NCBI RefSeq assembly: GCF_027409185.1
Contig: NC_084460.1
Coordinates: 147,978,569 to 148,042,568, forward strand
Direction: 5' to 3'
Length of the DNA: 64,000 bases
Origin: Cynocephalus volans
Lineage: Eukaryota > Chordata > Mammalia > Dermoptera > Cynocephalidae
Shown here: in pieces, positions 1-10,029 of the stretch
Numbering within the stretch: position 1 is the stretch's first letter
Layout: every line of letters begins with the position of its first letter
Notes under the pieces: generated by a model
Told to the model about the DNA's origin: nothing
The model's input: the letters and a program-made list of their open reading frames with translations, nothing else
Database searches by the model: none
Made by a program: the position numbers and the translations under genes

Positions 1-59
1 GCCTATATGTCTCTACACTCTATTCCCTTTAATCTTGCTGCTCCTTAAACATCCTATAA

Positions 60-265
60 TGCTGCTGAGCATTCCCCCTGGGAATAACTTCCTTAGAGTC
101 GTAAAATCCTAGTCATCCTTCAAAAACTGGCTTAAATATTAATCCCTAAAACATTGCCTTCTTCTCCGTAAATCTGTAGCATTTCCCACTTTTCTCATCT
201 TCCGCTAGATCGTGATCTCATCAAGGACAGACATCGATCATGTTATATTATTCCATAATAAGTAC
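60..265 (+). repeat. Possible L2 LINE 3'-region fragment
   Basis: The stretch reads like a decayed L2 3' region: a CTTCAAAAACTGGCTTAAAT segment corresponding to the conserved 'cttcaag/actcagcttaaatgtcacc' block, then GATCTCATCAAGGACAGACA resembling the 'ctccttgagggcaggga' block. It is heavily diverged, so the call is tentative. The following 1.2 kb (270-1500) is AT-rich with no recognisable element or gene. Confidence 0.4.
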
Positions 266-269
266 TTGT

Positions 270-1608
270 AAAACAAAAGTGTATATCGTTTGCTTAATTA
301 TGGGCTCACTTCATAGAAAGTTTCGATTTTAAATAACCTGTACCTATGCTTCCCATAATATACATTTACCATAAGTTTATGTATTCTAGTTTGCGGTCCA
401 AAAATAAAATCAAAATAATTGTATTATTTTAGAGCTAATATTTAAATATTGGGGTTTATGATCAGGGGATAAGTGTAAGCTCATGAAATCTGAAGTATGA
501 GGGGTTCCATGCCTGTTCTAGCATGTTTTTCATGTCACAACTAATTTAAATGCAATAAAAATGCTTGCTTGGTTGTTTACAAGCAACTAGGGGCTTAACT
601 TCCTTCATCCAGGGCCACTAGAGACTCTAGATGAAGTACTAGAATAAACAGTTTAATGAATAAATAATTAACACACAATTAAAAAGTTATTAAAACAGAC
701 TGGCATTAGCTATCTGTGTACAGAAGGTCTCATAAGTCTCCTGTAGAATAGCTTTAATACTTTTATTTCTAGCATTAATCTTGGTTAATGGCCTTTTTAG
801 TCTTAAGTAAGAAAATTTTTGTATTTTTATTTCTCCCCAAATCAAAAGGTATATGATTTCATACTACCTAAATTGCTTAATTCTTCATGTAGATTTTTAG
901 AGTAACATAGCTGATTATTTTGTGTTATCATTTGAAAAACTATTTCTAGATAAAATGCTACCAATCATTCCAATTATTACAACTGCATTATTCTCATAAA
1001 ACATCCTGCAGTTGGTCTTTGGGCTGTAATAAGTTTATTGTCTCAGAAATTCTGAAAAATAGTGAGCAAATTAGATGATTCCCAGTGTTAAACACTTTCT
1101 TAGGTGACTTCCTTAAAACAGCTTCTTTTCTAACCCTGTTGCTTCTGTGCTTCAATGACACATTTAGAGATATGCCAAGTATTTGTCCAGATTCCAACAC
1201 CTGTTTTTTTGTTCTGTTTTGTTATCATTAAAACAATCTCTTTAGAACAAGTTTTAGACTTCCTGAGATGGTAATAGACATTTGGACAGAATTAGTTGGA
1301 TGCTTTCTGCCTTCATTCTCTTAAAAATTTATCATCATCAAAGGAATGATTCCAAAATCCTATATCAATCATCGCATGTCCCAAAGAAAATGTTATATTT
1401 TTTCATATATCACTAATCCAGTTTTCAAATCCTTAGGGTTAAATTGCTAGAGAATTTTGCTGTTTTATTTTTTAATCAAATGTTTGTATTTTTGAAAAGA
1501 AAAAGGGTACACACTCATAAACCCACTTACACACACGCACACACACAAGTGAAGTAAAATGCTACAGCATGATTGAAAGCATATAAAATTGTGAAACACA
1601 GAAATTGT
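270..1608. other. Unclassified AT-rich DNA
   Basis: No gene, RNA or repeat is recognisable. Small open frames here are short, lack coding character and match nothing known. A short CA-rich run lies at about 1508-1548. Confidence 0.6.
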
Positions 1609-1726
1609 TTCATTTTTTATCCGACATTAAGTATAAAATAAGACAGTATAAAGATTATCAAAACTGCTTCATTTTTTATCCGACATTAAGTATAAAATAA
1701 GACAGTATAAAGATTATCAAAACTGC
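1609..1726. repeat. Perfect 59-bp tandem duplication
   Basis: Two directly abutting identical 59-bp copies occupy 1609-1667 and 1668-1726. Each begins TTCATTTTTTATCCGACATT and ends AAAACTGC. No difference between the copies is visible, which implies a recent duplication or an assembly or replication-slippage product. The unit is not a known repeat and has no transposon termini. Confidence 0.97.
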
Positions 1727-2143
1727 TATCCGGCACTTTAATGTTAATGTACAGTGACATAATATGAGTAAAAATAAATCGTATGATGAAAATAGCACAG
1801 AGGACAGGAGGAGAAACATAGAATTATATTTCGTAATATTTTTAGATTTTAGTTGAAGTAGTATAGTGTTAATTGAAGGTACGGTGTGATAAATTAAAGA
1901 TACATATTGTAAACCCTGGATAAAACCTAAAAATGAAAAACAACTAAATAGAAATATATCCAATAAATAGAGACATGAAAATCAACTACATTGTATATTG
2001 ATAAATTAAAATAGTAAAAAAAAAAGAAATATAGCCAGTAAGTGAATAGAGAAGTAAAATTGAATACTAAAACATAATTAAAAAGAATTTTTTTTAAAAA
2101 GGAAAATTAAAACTTTCAATCCAAATTAAAATCCAAGTATGGT

Positions 2144-2169
2144 TTATTATCATCATCATCATCATCATC

Positions 2170-2201
<32 letters not shown>

Positions 2202-2203
2202 TT
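2144..2203. repeat. (ATC)n/(ATT)n microsatellite
   Basis: A trinucleotide run switches from CAT/ATC units (about 2151-2175) to ATT units (to about 2203). This gives a compound simple repeat. Confidence 0.95.
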
Positions 2204-2274
2204 TAGAAATTAACAAGATGACTTTAAAATGTTTCTGAAAAATGGAAATACCAAAAAAACAAACAATAAAACAA

Positions 2275-3832
2275 GACAAAACAAATCAAGAGAACAAGTT
2301 TGGAAGAAAATTTGTACTACCTAATTGCAGATGTACCACAAAGCTATACTAGTTGTGGTAGTCAGAATAATCATCCCTCAAAGATGCCCACATCCTAATA
2401 CCTCTAACCTGTGACTATGTGAGATACATCCAAGGTTATTAAGGCTACAAATAGAATTAGGTCGGCTAAGGAGCTAACCTCATGATGGGGAATTATACTG
2501 GATTATCTGGCTGGGGCCAATGTAATCACATGGGTCCTTCTAAATTGAAAAGAGGTAGTAGAGATCGGACCAGAGAGATGCCAGCACAGGAGTTCCTGAT
2601 GTTACTGACTTTGAAGATGGGGAAGGAGGCCACTAAGAAAGGAAAGCAAATGACCTCCAGAAGCTGGCAAAGGGAAAGGAAAAAAAAATAATTCTCCTGC
2701 AGCCTCCAAAAAGAATGCAGCCCTGATGACACCTTGATTTTAGCCCAAGGAGACTCCTTTCAGACTTCTGGTATCAGAACTATAAGATAATAAATGTAGG
2801 TAGTTTTAAGCCACAGCATTTTTGGTAATTTGTCACAATAGCGTTAGAAAACTAATATGCTAATCAAGACAGTTTTATATTAGCTTAAGGATAAACATAT
2901 AAATCAATGGGAAAAAAAAGAGTCCAGAAACACATCTAGATATATAAAGTCAATTTAATTTTGACAAAGTTGCTAAGATAAATAAATAGAGAAGATAGGC
3001 TCTCACAGAACTTTCATCCTTACTTCACACAGTAGTACATAAAAATTAACTCAGAATAGCCCATGGACCTAAACTAAAAATGTAAAAGCTAAAATTATAA
3101 AACTTCTAGATGTAAACATAGGAGAATATCTCTATAAACTTGAAGGAGATTTTTCTCAGAAAGAAATAGCGTTGTCCTTAGGACAGAAAAATAAACATAG
3201 AACATATTGCATTAAAATTAAATATTCATAATTATAAAGACAACAGAAAGGAAATACATAGGCAAGACACAGAGTAGAATAAATATCTGTAATATACCTG
3301 TTTGAGAAAGGACCTATATCAAAAATATATTTTTAAAAGTCTTTCAATTCAAAATAATTTTTAAAAAAATTATTCACAAAGGGACTGGTACATAAATGTT
3401 CATAGCGATTTTATTTACAGTAGTGAAAGTGAAACATATCAGTACTCATCAACTAGTGAATGGATAAATAAATTAAGATAAATGAATACAAAGTGGTAAC
3501 ATTCTGTAATAGAAATTATGAACTTCTGGTATACAACATGAATGAATCTCAAAACATTATAATCAACAAAATAAGCCAGGCACAAAGTATATACTATTTA
3601 TTTCCATTTGAATAACTCTAGACTTGCTCTCTGATAGAGATCAAATCAGTGTTGCCTGGAATGGGAGGTCAAGATGGCTTGACTGAATCAGGGAATTGAA
3701 CTTTCTACTATTCTAGGAATATTCTAGGGGTGGCATTTACAAAACTACCCACATTTGTCATTTGAACTGTAATCTTGAAATAACAATTTTATTATATGAA
3801 AATTATGTCAATATAGTTTATTTTTAAAAAGA
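2275..3832 (+). mobile_element. Old L1 LINE 3' portion, split by an MLT1 LTR
   Basis: The sequence on both sides of the MLT1 insertion belongs together. The left part carries the L1 ORF2 'ACTACCT...ACAAAGCTATA' segment and the right part resumes with CTAATCAAGACAGTTTTATA. The right part continues through the end of ORF2 and a 3'UTR (about 2860-3832) with typical phrases such as 'aatggataaataaa' and a closing 'ATTATATGAAAATTATGTCAATA' type terminus. No ORF survives. The divergence suggests an old mammalian L1 (L1M-type). Confidence 0.75.
2354..2859 (+). mobile_element. MLT1-type MaLR solo LTR
   Basis: A 506-bp LTR begins TGTGGTAGTCAGAATAATCA and ends in the MaLR-like AGAAAACTAATATG. Internal blocks CTGGATTATCTGGCTGGG, CACATGGGTCCTT, ACACCTTGATTTTAGCCCA and TTTTAAGCCACAG are diagnostic of the MLT1A-like ERVL-MaLR group. 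It is flanked by CTAGT (2349-2353) and CTAAT (2860-2864), a 5-bp target duplication with one mismatch. It interrupts an older L1. The 69-codon open frame inside it is fortuitous. Confidence 0.9.
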
Positions 3833-3989
3833 TTAATCAAATTTATGTTAGCCATTTGTCATGTGTCACTTAAAATGTGTGATAAACATAAAATATATAG
3901 TCTGTTGGATGTAAACTTTCACACAAATATTAAATAATTAGTGTAAGCCACAGATAAGCTTTGTTTATGGAACTCTTCTGCTATGGAGA

Positions 3990-4175
3990 CATCATGTTAT
4001 AATGCAAAGTCCATCATCTTTGGACTTAAATAGACTTGAATTTAAATGTTCCACTCTGTCTGACTGTTTGAATAAACAAACACTAAAATTATAGGAGCAT
4101 CAGTTTCTTCATCTATAAATTTGAATAAGAATGCTTACTGTGTAGGGTTGTTTCAACTATGAAGATTACATCTTA
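3990..4175 (+). repeat. MIR SINE
   Basis: It shows the MIR core and 3' part in order: a degraded 'gcaaagtcc...ggactt...' tRNA-like head, then CAGTTTCTTCATCTATAAA, then GTGTAGGGTTGTTTCAACTATGAAGATTA. This matches the MIR 'cagtttcctcatctgtaaaatgg...tagggttgttgtgaggatta' layout. Confidence 0.75.
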
Positions 4176-4565
4176 CTCTTATCTGTTTCTCTTCAAATTT
4201 CTGATATAGGCAAGTCCCCTAACTTATCAACTCACATTGCTGGACATTAAGTACACCAAATTTGGCCCCAATAGGAAAAAAAAAGAAAAACTCTACCCAT
4301 TCTCTTCCAATAAGCTGAGATGGAGAATAATGTCAACCTTTTTTAAAAATGTGTTTAAAGATAAAATAGAGATTAAATAATTTCACATTTAGGAGATTTA
4401 AAGAGATCAAGTCTCTTTCATTTGTGCCTTTGAAGGGAACAGAAAAGTGATGCTCAGAATTCTTTTATCTATTTCTATTTCTCCAAAATAAAAAGAAGTA
4501 AATAAAAAAGAAAAACCTTGAATAATACGTTCTTTTATGAGAAAGGTACATTTTGATTTGGAAGT
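4176..4565. other. Unclassified AT-rich DNA
   Basis: Nothing recognisable lies between the MIR and the solo LTR. Confidence 0.6.
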
Positions 4566-5035
4566 TGTTGGGGAAATTGAATGGTTTGGTCAGGCCTCCT
4601 TGCCTCAGGTCCAGTTGGGTGTGGTGCAGCTCATTCTTTGTAAAGAAATTATGTGGGTGGAGTTAGTGCACATGCATGCAAATGTAACTTTTTGGTTTTG
4701 TTACTATTCTTGTGTTCTTCAGAGAGTGTGTGGAGAAGTGACCCTGAACTTCTGGCCGTCAGAGAGCTTGCACCTAAAATGAGAGCATGTTTACTTTGCT
4801 GGCAGCTGCTCAGTTTTTCTTTGGACTTTGCTGGTAGCGTTGAGTTTCTGAGTTTCTCTTTGGACTGCCTAGCTCCTAGATGTATGTGTGCAGAAATAAA
4901 GACTACTGTTTTTCAACCAAGTCTCCAAGGATGTTTCTTCTGGTTACCTAGCTCATAGACCTGCGTGTTTATGACCCATGTCTGGACAACAGGCTTGAGG
5001 GGTCTGTGAGCTCCAGACCCAGCCCTAGCTCTACA
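4566..5035 (+). mobile_element. Solo retroviral LTR, family A copy 1
   Basis: This 470-bp LTR is homologous along its length to the LTR at 49789-50235 and, in minus orientation, to that at 53996-54328. It starts TGTTGGGGAAATTGAATGG and ends CCCTAGCTCTACA. It contains the polyadenylation signal AATAAAGACTACTG, and shared blocks GTGGGTGGAGTTAGTGCACA, GTTGAGTTTCTGAGTTTCTC and CTTGAGGGGTCTGTGAGCTC. The flanks GAAGT and GCAGG share only three positions, so the target duplication is decayed. The sister copy inside a partial provirus shows that the family belongs to an endogenous retrovirus with a tRNA-Ser-like primer site. Small open frames across it are not coding. Confidence 0.85.
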
Positions 5036-5309
5036 GCAGGAAAGCACAGCCAGAATAAAACTTAGGAAAATAGGCAGTAATTGAGACTGGCCTCTCAGAC
5101 TTGGCTGAAGATTAGGCTTTCAGGGAGATAAGTGAACAAAAATAAAGAACATGTAATTCCTTTGTTTTCTAGTAGAAGATAACAAATATGGACTGTGGGA
5201 AAAAGACCTGCCAGGAAACAAGACTGCGCTTTTCACTGGAAGATTTCATCAGGAATTGAATAAACTAGAAGAGAGACATAAATAGTCGTTAAAGAAGAAA
5301 AGAAATTGA

Positions 5310-5375
5310 ATAATAACATGTGAAGAGCTAGCACAGTGCCTAATTAGCTGTGCAATAAATATTACTTCCCTCTCT
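5310..5375 (+). repeat. L2/MIR-type 3' end fragment
   Basis: A short block reads AGCTAGCACAGTGCCTAATT...GCAATAAATATTA. This matches the 3' end of L2 and MIR elements ('gcacagtgcctggcacatagtaggtgctcaataaat'). Confidence 0.6.
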
Positions 5376-8300
5376 CTCTGTCCTACTTATGCTTAATCAT
5401 CACTCTGCAATTTACAAAGAATCTATAATGGAGTGGAGACATTAGTGCTTGTAACCCAGGAACTAGGAGGCACCCCATATCAGGTGTTGGGTAACAATTT
5501 TTTTTTTTTTTACATATTAACAACATTTTTCAGATACTAATATATATGACATCAAATGAAGAAATACAGTGTGCTAAGATCAAAAGCATTCTGGTGCAAA
5601 TAGAATACAAATATTTAGGCAAATAAGCAGTGCAGCATAAGCTGAACCAATAGAAAATGGAAAACAAAACTCTCAAAGTAAAATCCTCACTGTGTACAAA
5701 GCTGCATGATGATCAGAAAGAGATTTGCACCAGGTTCTCCTGAAGCTGTTTTAGAAAATAATATTTTATACATATTCACATGTGTTATTTTGTTTCCTTT
5801 CTCACGTAATGTTTCAGCAAGACTTACTTTACAAAAAGTATCTATTCATTGAGTAGTTGACAGTTGTAGTCATAGCATGATGTTATCAAGTCATGAGATA
5901 CTGCCTTCAAGACTGTTTCTGAAGTTAAGTCCCAACAGAGATTTAAAGAAAGGCAAAACTCATATACAATTGTGAAACAAGGATAAAAAATATTGGAATG
6001 TCTTAGCCAAAGGAGTTGGGGAAAAGGCCACGTGAATATGAGCTATATTGAAGCCATAGTTAAAGAGAAAATGGGTGCCCTGATATTTTTTTTTTAATGG
6101 TTATTTTTCTACGACATTAAAGTAGTTGAAAAATTTCAAACATTTAATAGAAGGTGTATTATAAATCTCTTATTTTGTCAGCAAATAAAAAGGGCTTCTG
6201 GGTAACAATTTTTGACCTGCTCATTTTTGCTTAGGGGTAGTACTGTCAAACCAGGAATTTGGAAACTGAAATCCACTGTCTGCAAACATGAAAAGAATAA
6301 AAGCATTGCAATACGAGACTTGGGTAATAGAGCTCAAAGAGAAAGACTCTCACGACAGATCCCCAAAAGTTCTCAGTTAATAATAAATCACTGACAGAGC
6401 TTAGGAAGCCTTGCTCAATTTTGTCATCCTTAAATTATTCAGTTCAATTTAGTTTTGGGTAGAAATGGTCTAGAGGTCACACATCTTTAAAATGTTTCAA
6501 AACATGTTAATCAAATAAGCTGCATCTTGAACCCTGGAAGGTTAAAGTTTTTGTTTTGTATTGTTTTTTCCTTTGCTGTGTTTACCTATTGCTAATCACA
6601 AACAAATAATTGAAGTAAAGTTTAAAACAGCCAAATGCATTTATTTTTAAAGAAGCTGGATATTGTGACTATCAGAAAGAGTAGAAAGAAATCTGCATTA
6701 TGTTACAATTAAATTAATAACTTTAAAAAGATTGTGGTGTCACTTTCAAAGCCACAGTACAACATAAATAATATCCTGCTGTTTGTACCTCATTTGTGTA
6801 ATGCAGCATACAGAGTGCATTGGACAAATGATGTAATAGTTCTATAAATATGTTGCATCACCTAAAGTACACAGCTGTTCTATTCCAATGAAAAAATATT
6901 CACCCATTATCCAAAATTTCATTTAAAACGAATTACTTGAGGGTTTGTGTAGGAAATAATTTTGCTTTTGAAGCATTATAGTTAAGTACAGGCACCCAAA
7001 ATTAACTTGAACAACAATCTCCATAAAAATTATTTCTAAATACTATCCATCTGTTAAGGGTTGCTTATAATAAGGCAACAATTATGTTACTTTACCTTTG
7101 CAGATGTTTTTGCCCTATACTTCCTGATGGCCTTATACTTTATTAACAAGCCCTAATCACATATGTAAGTTAGTAAAAATGGCATAAAAGTGTTGTTATA
7201 AATATAAATACAGATGATATTATCATTAAATTTTATTTTCTTAATTCAATTACATTTTAGCTCTGTTATTCACTTAATATTATATAAATTATCCTAGATT
7301 ATTAATCCATTTAACTGTAAGCAATTCATGTAATATTAAGTAACATTTTTCTTATGGTTATATATGATTTGTTAATTTGGTTGATTTTCTATAGAAACAT
7401 TAATCTTAAGCACATTATTCAGAAAAAAATGATAGAGTGTCATTGAGTAGAGTACACACAAAACATTAAAGGAAGAGTTAAAGATTTGGGGTGAGTTGAG
7501 AATTTAATTTTTTACATTTAATAAATCGTTAGCATTTACAATCCCTTTAGCTATAGTAATATCTACATGAGCAAAATGAGTTATTTGAATTTTTCAATGA
7601 CTCTGCCTTATTCATTGAGAAAATGAAAAAGAAACTTGAGTAAGATAGTGGCTATATGAGGGTCAGGTATCTTAAGAACAAAATTGAATCCCACCTGCAT
7701 TGAAGTTCATACCTCAGAGCCGTTTTCAAAATCTGAATATCTGCAACAAGTTTTAGTGGAATAAAATTCAAATGATAGACATTATTAAAAGAGAATGAAC
7801 CAAAAAATTTCAGTCGTCAGACATACTGATTAGGAAAAGAAAGTAGGCAAAGTATGATACTAAACCTGGAAAAAAAGTTGATATTTTCATTGCTTAGACT
7901 CCTTCTATTCCTTTTTTCTGCTGTGTCTGACAAAGTAATTGTTCAGTTATCAATGAATACATCAACTATGTTGCCTTGAATCCACAGTAATACTAACTTA
8001 GCAGATACTTAGATCATTGTCTAGTAATTGTAACTGAGAAAAGCTTGAGATATGATGAATGGGAAGCAGGGGAATGAGTAGTGTAATAAGAAGGTAGGAT
8101 AGAGGACTGGAGAGTCCAATTTTGGGGAAAGTGCTCTAAGGCTGTAGTGTGCTATGCACATATGTTCAGTAATGGAATGTTTAGTGGGTGATCAATATAT
8201 AGTAAATGCTTATATTGTATTAGCATCCGGTTAGTATATTCATTTTTTCTCTTCTTTTTTTCAAATTTAGATATAAAAACAAAACAAAATAAAACCATGA

Positions 8301-8689
8301 TCACTAGCAGAAATTTCACTCAAAACTCAGATTCATTTTCTACTTCAAATTCAAGTTTAGGCTTTGAGATTGAGAGCTCTGCATGAACAGTGTCATTTAT
8401 ACACAAATGAAAATTTTTTTCTGAACTTCCTACATTTAAACTGCCTCTACCATGGACTCCAAAGTACAATCAGGAAATCAGTATATACTCTGAATAGCCA
8501 TTTGAATTCTACACTTCTAATATTCTAGTTTGATTTTTAATTTGGATTTCTGTACGGAAACAGTCTAAATTTACCCAGTGTTTCCAAAAACAGGGATCAG
8601 AATAAATTTGTTCTATATTGGTTATTATGGAGTATAGACTTTAACTAAATAGTGTGTGCTTTGCTAAAAATCTTGTAGTAGTGAATACA
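5376..8689. other. Unclassified AT-rich DNA
   Basis: 3.3 kb without a gene or repeat that I can name. Poly-T runs occur near 5497-5511 and 6088-6096. The 60-codon frame at 6212-6394 has no recognisable features. Confidence 0.55.
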
Positions 8690-8985
8690 TAGGGCTTAAC
8701 AAAAGAATATAAAATTAAACTTCCTGTTCTAGAGGGTAGAACTAGGACCAAGATGTGGAAAATAGAGTTAATAAATTTCCACTCACCATAAGGAAGAGCT
8801 TTCAGCAGTGAAAGCTACCCAAGCATAGAAAAGGCTGCATCTCAGGTAGTCAGTTTCCTGTCATTGGAATTATTCAAGCAGAAGCCAGATATATGACTAT
8901 CATTTGGGGATGGTGTGCATGTGGTGAGAAGTGAGATTATGTGACCTTTAAGGTCCCTTCAAACTGTGTTATGATTATAAGTAGA
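8690..8985 (+). repeat. L3/CR1-like LINE 3' fragment
   Basis: The order of blocks follows the L3 (CR1 clade) 3' end: AGGACCAAGATGTGGAAA, CACCATAAGGAAGAGCTTTC, AAAGGCTGCATCTCAGGTAG, TCAGTTTCCTGTCATTGGAA, TTCAAGCAGAAGCCAGATAT and TGACCTTTAAGGTCCCTTCA. The final 'gacct-taaggtcccttc-aac' motif is the CR1/L3 hallmark. No ORF remains. Confidence 0.8.
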
Positions 8986-9786
8986 TGTCTGATTAAAAAT
9001 AGTTTACTATGCACATGCTGATGCTAAAATACCAAGCACAGTCTAATTCTGCCAGCAAAAGAATAAATCGACGATATCATTTTGATTGGAAAAAACAAGT
9101 ATATTTTCTAAAATCTAGTAGCAATGAGGTGCCATGTAAGACACTGCAATGAATCAGTACTTGGCATGAAGGAGACAATGATTTAGTGCTTCAGCCTCAG
9201 TCCATATGGAGTTACTTATCAAATGGCAGCAATTTCTATAAAGCATGCTAGAATGAATCTGCTGCCCACCACACAAACACTGTATAATGTCATTGTCAGT
9301 TGCAGACTGCTTGCTTCTACAGGTTACAAAAAACCAGAAACACAGTGATTTCCTACCTCCAATCACCATTTTGATTGTAGGGTCCAGATAAACCTCTGCT
9401 TTCATTGTAAGATAAAAAGAAAGATTGACATTAAGATGAAAACATATTAAAAATGAAAGTCTAAATAATATTATTCCTTAACTTTTATCAGACTGTGTAA
9501 ACAATGTTCTAGGTTAGGTATAGAATAAAACTGGCTAGACTTTCAGATCTATACTACTTCCTTCTCTACCCAGGTCTGTGCTTTGAGACTGATCTGTATG
9601 GACACATGAATGAGCTTTCTTGCTTATGGTTGGAAGACAACAGTAAGGGGACTGGCAGGAGTGTGGGGTTGGGGAGTGGGAGGAAGTCATATTAACTACT
9701 CTCCTAGCTTCCTAGCTTCCTCTTTTAGAGGTTGGCTTCACTTGATTAAGTATATGACCAAGGGTTCCAGTTTCTAAAAGGTGGTC
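8986..9786. other. Unclassified DNA
   Basis: No gene or repeat is recognised. A minus-strand open frame of 83 codons (9154-9405) was considered and not accepted as a gene. Confidence 0.55.
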
Positions 9787-9800
9787 CTCTCCTATCGCCT
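9787..9800. repeat. Left target-site duplication of the L1
   Basis: CTCTCCTATCGCCT at 9787-9800 is repeated exactly at 15470-15483 and brackets the L1. The poly-T that follows (9801 on) is the complement of the L1 poly(A) tail. Confidence 0.95.
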
Positions 9801-10029
9801 TTTTTGTTTTTTGGTTTGTATTTTTTTTTAGTTTTATTTTATCTTATCAATATACAATGTGGTTGATTATTGTGGCCCATTACCGAAATCTCCCTCCCTC
9901 CTCCCTCACCCCCCTCCCTCCCAACAAATTCCTTTCTGTTTGCTTGTCGTATCAACTTCAAGGAATTGTAATTGTTGTGTCTTCTTCCCTCTCCCCGCCC
10001 CAGGTTGTTTGTGTATTTATTTATTTATT

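Noticed and set aside
2482-2691. 69-codon plus frame
   Set aside because: Entirely within the MLT1 LTR, which does not encode protein.
9154-9405. 83-codon minus-strand open frame
   Set aside because: No recognisable domain, no upstream promoter or splice context, and a composition consistent with chance. It could only be rescued by a protein match.
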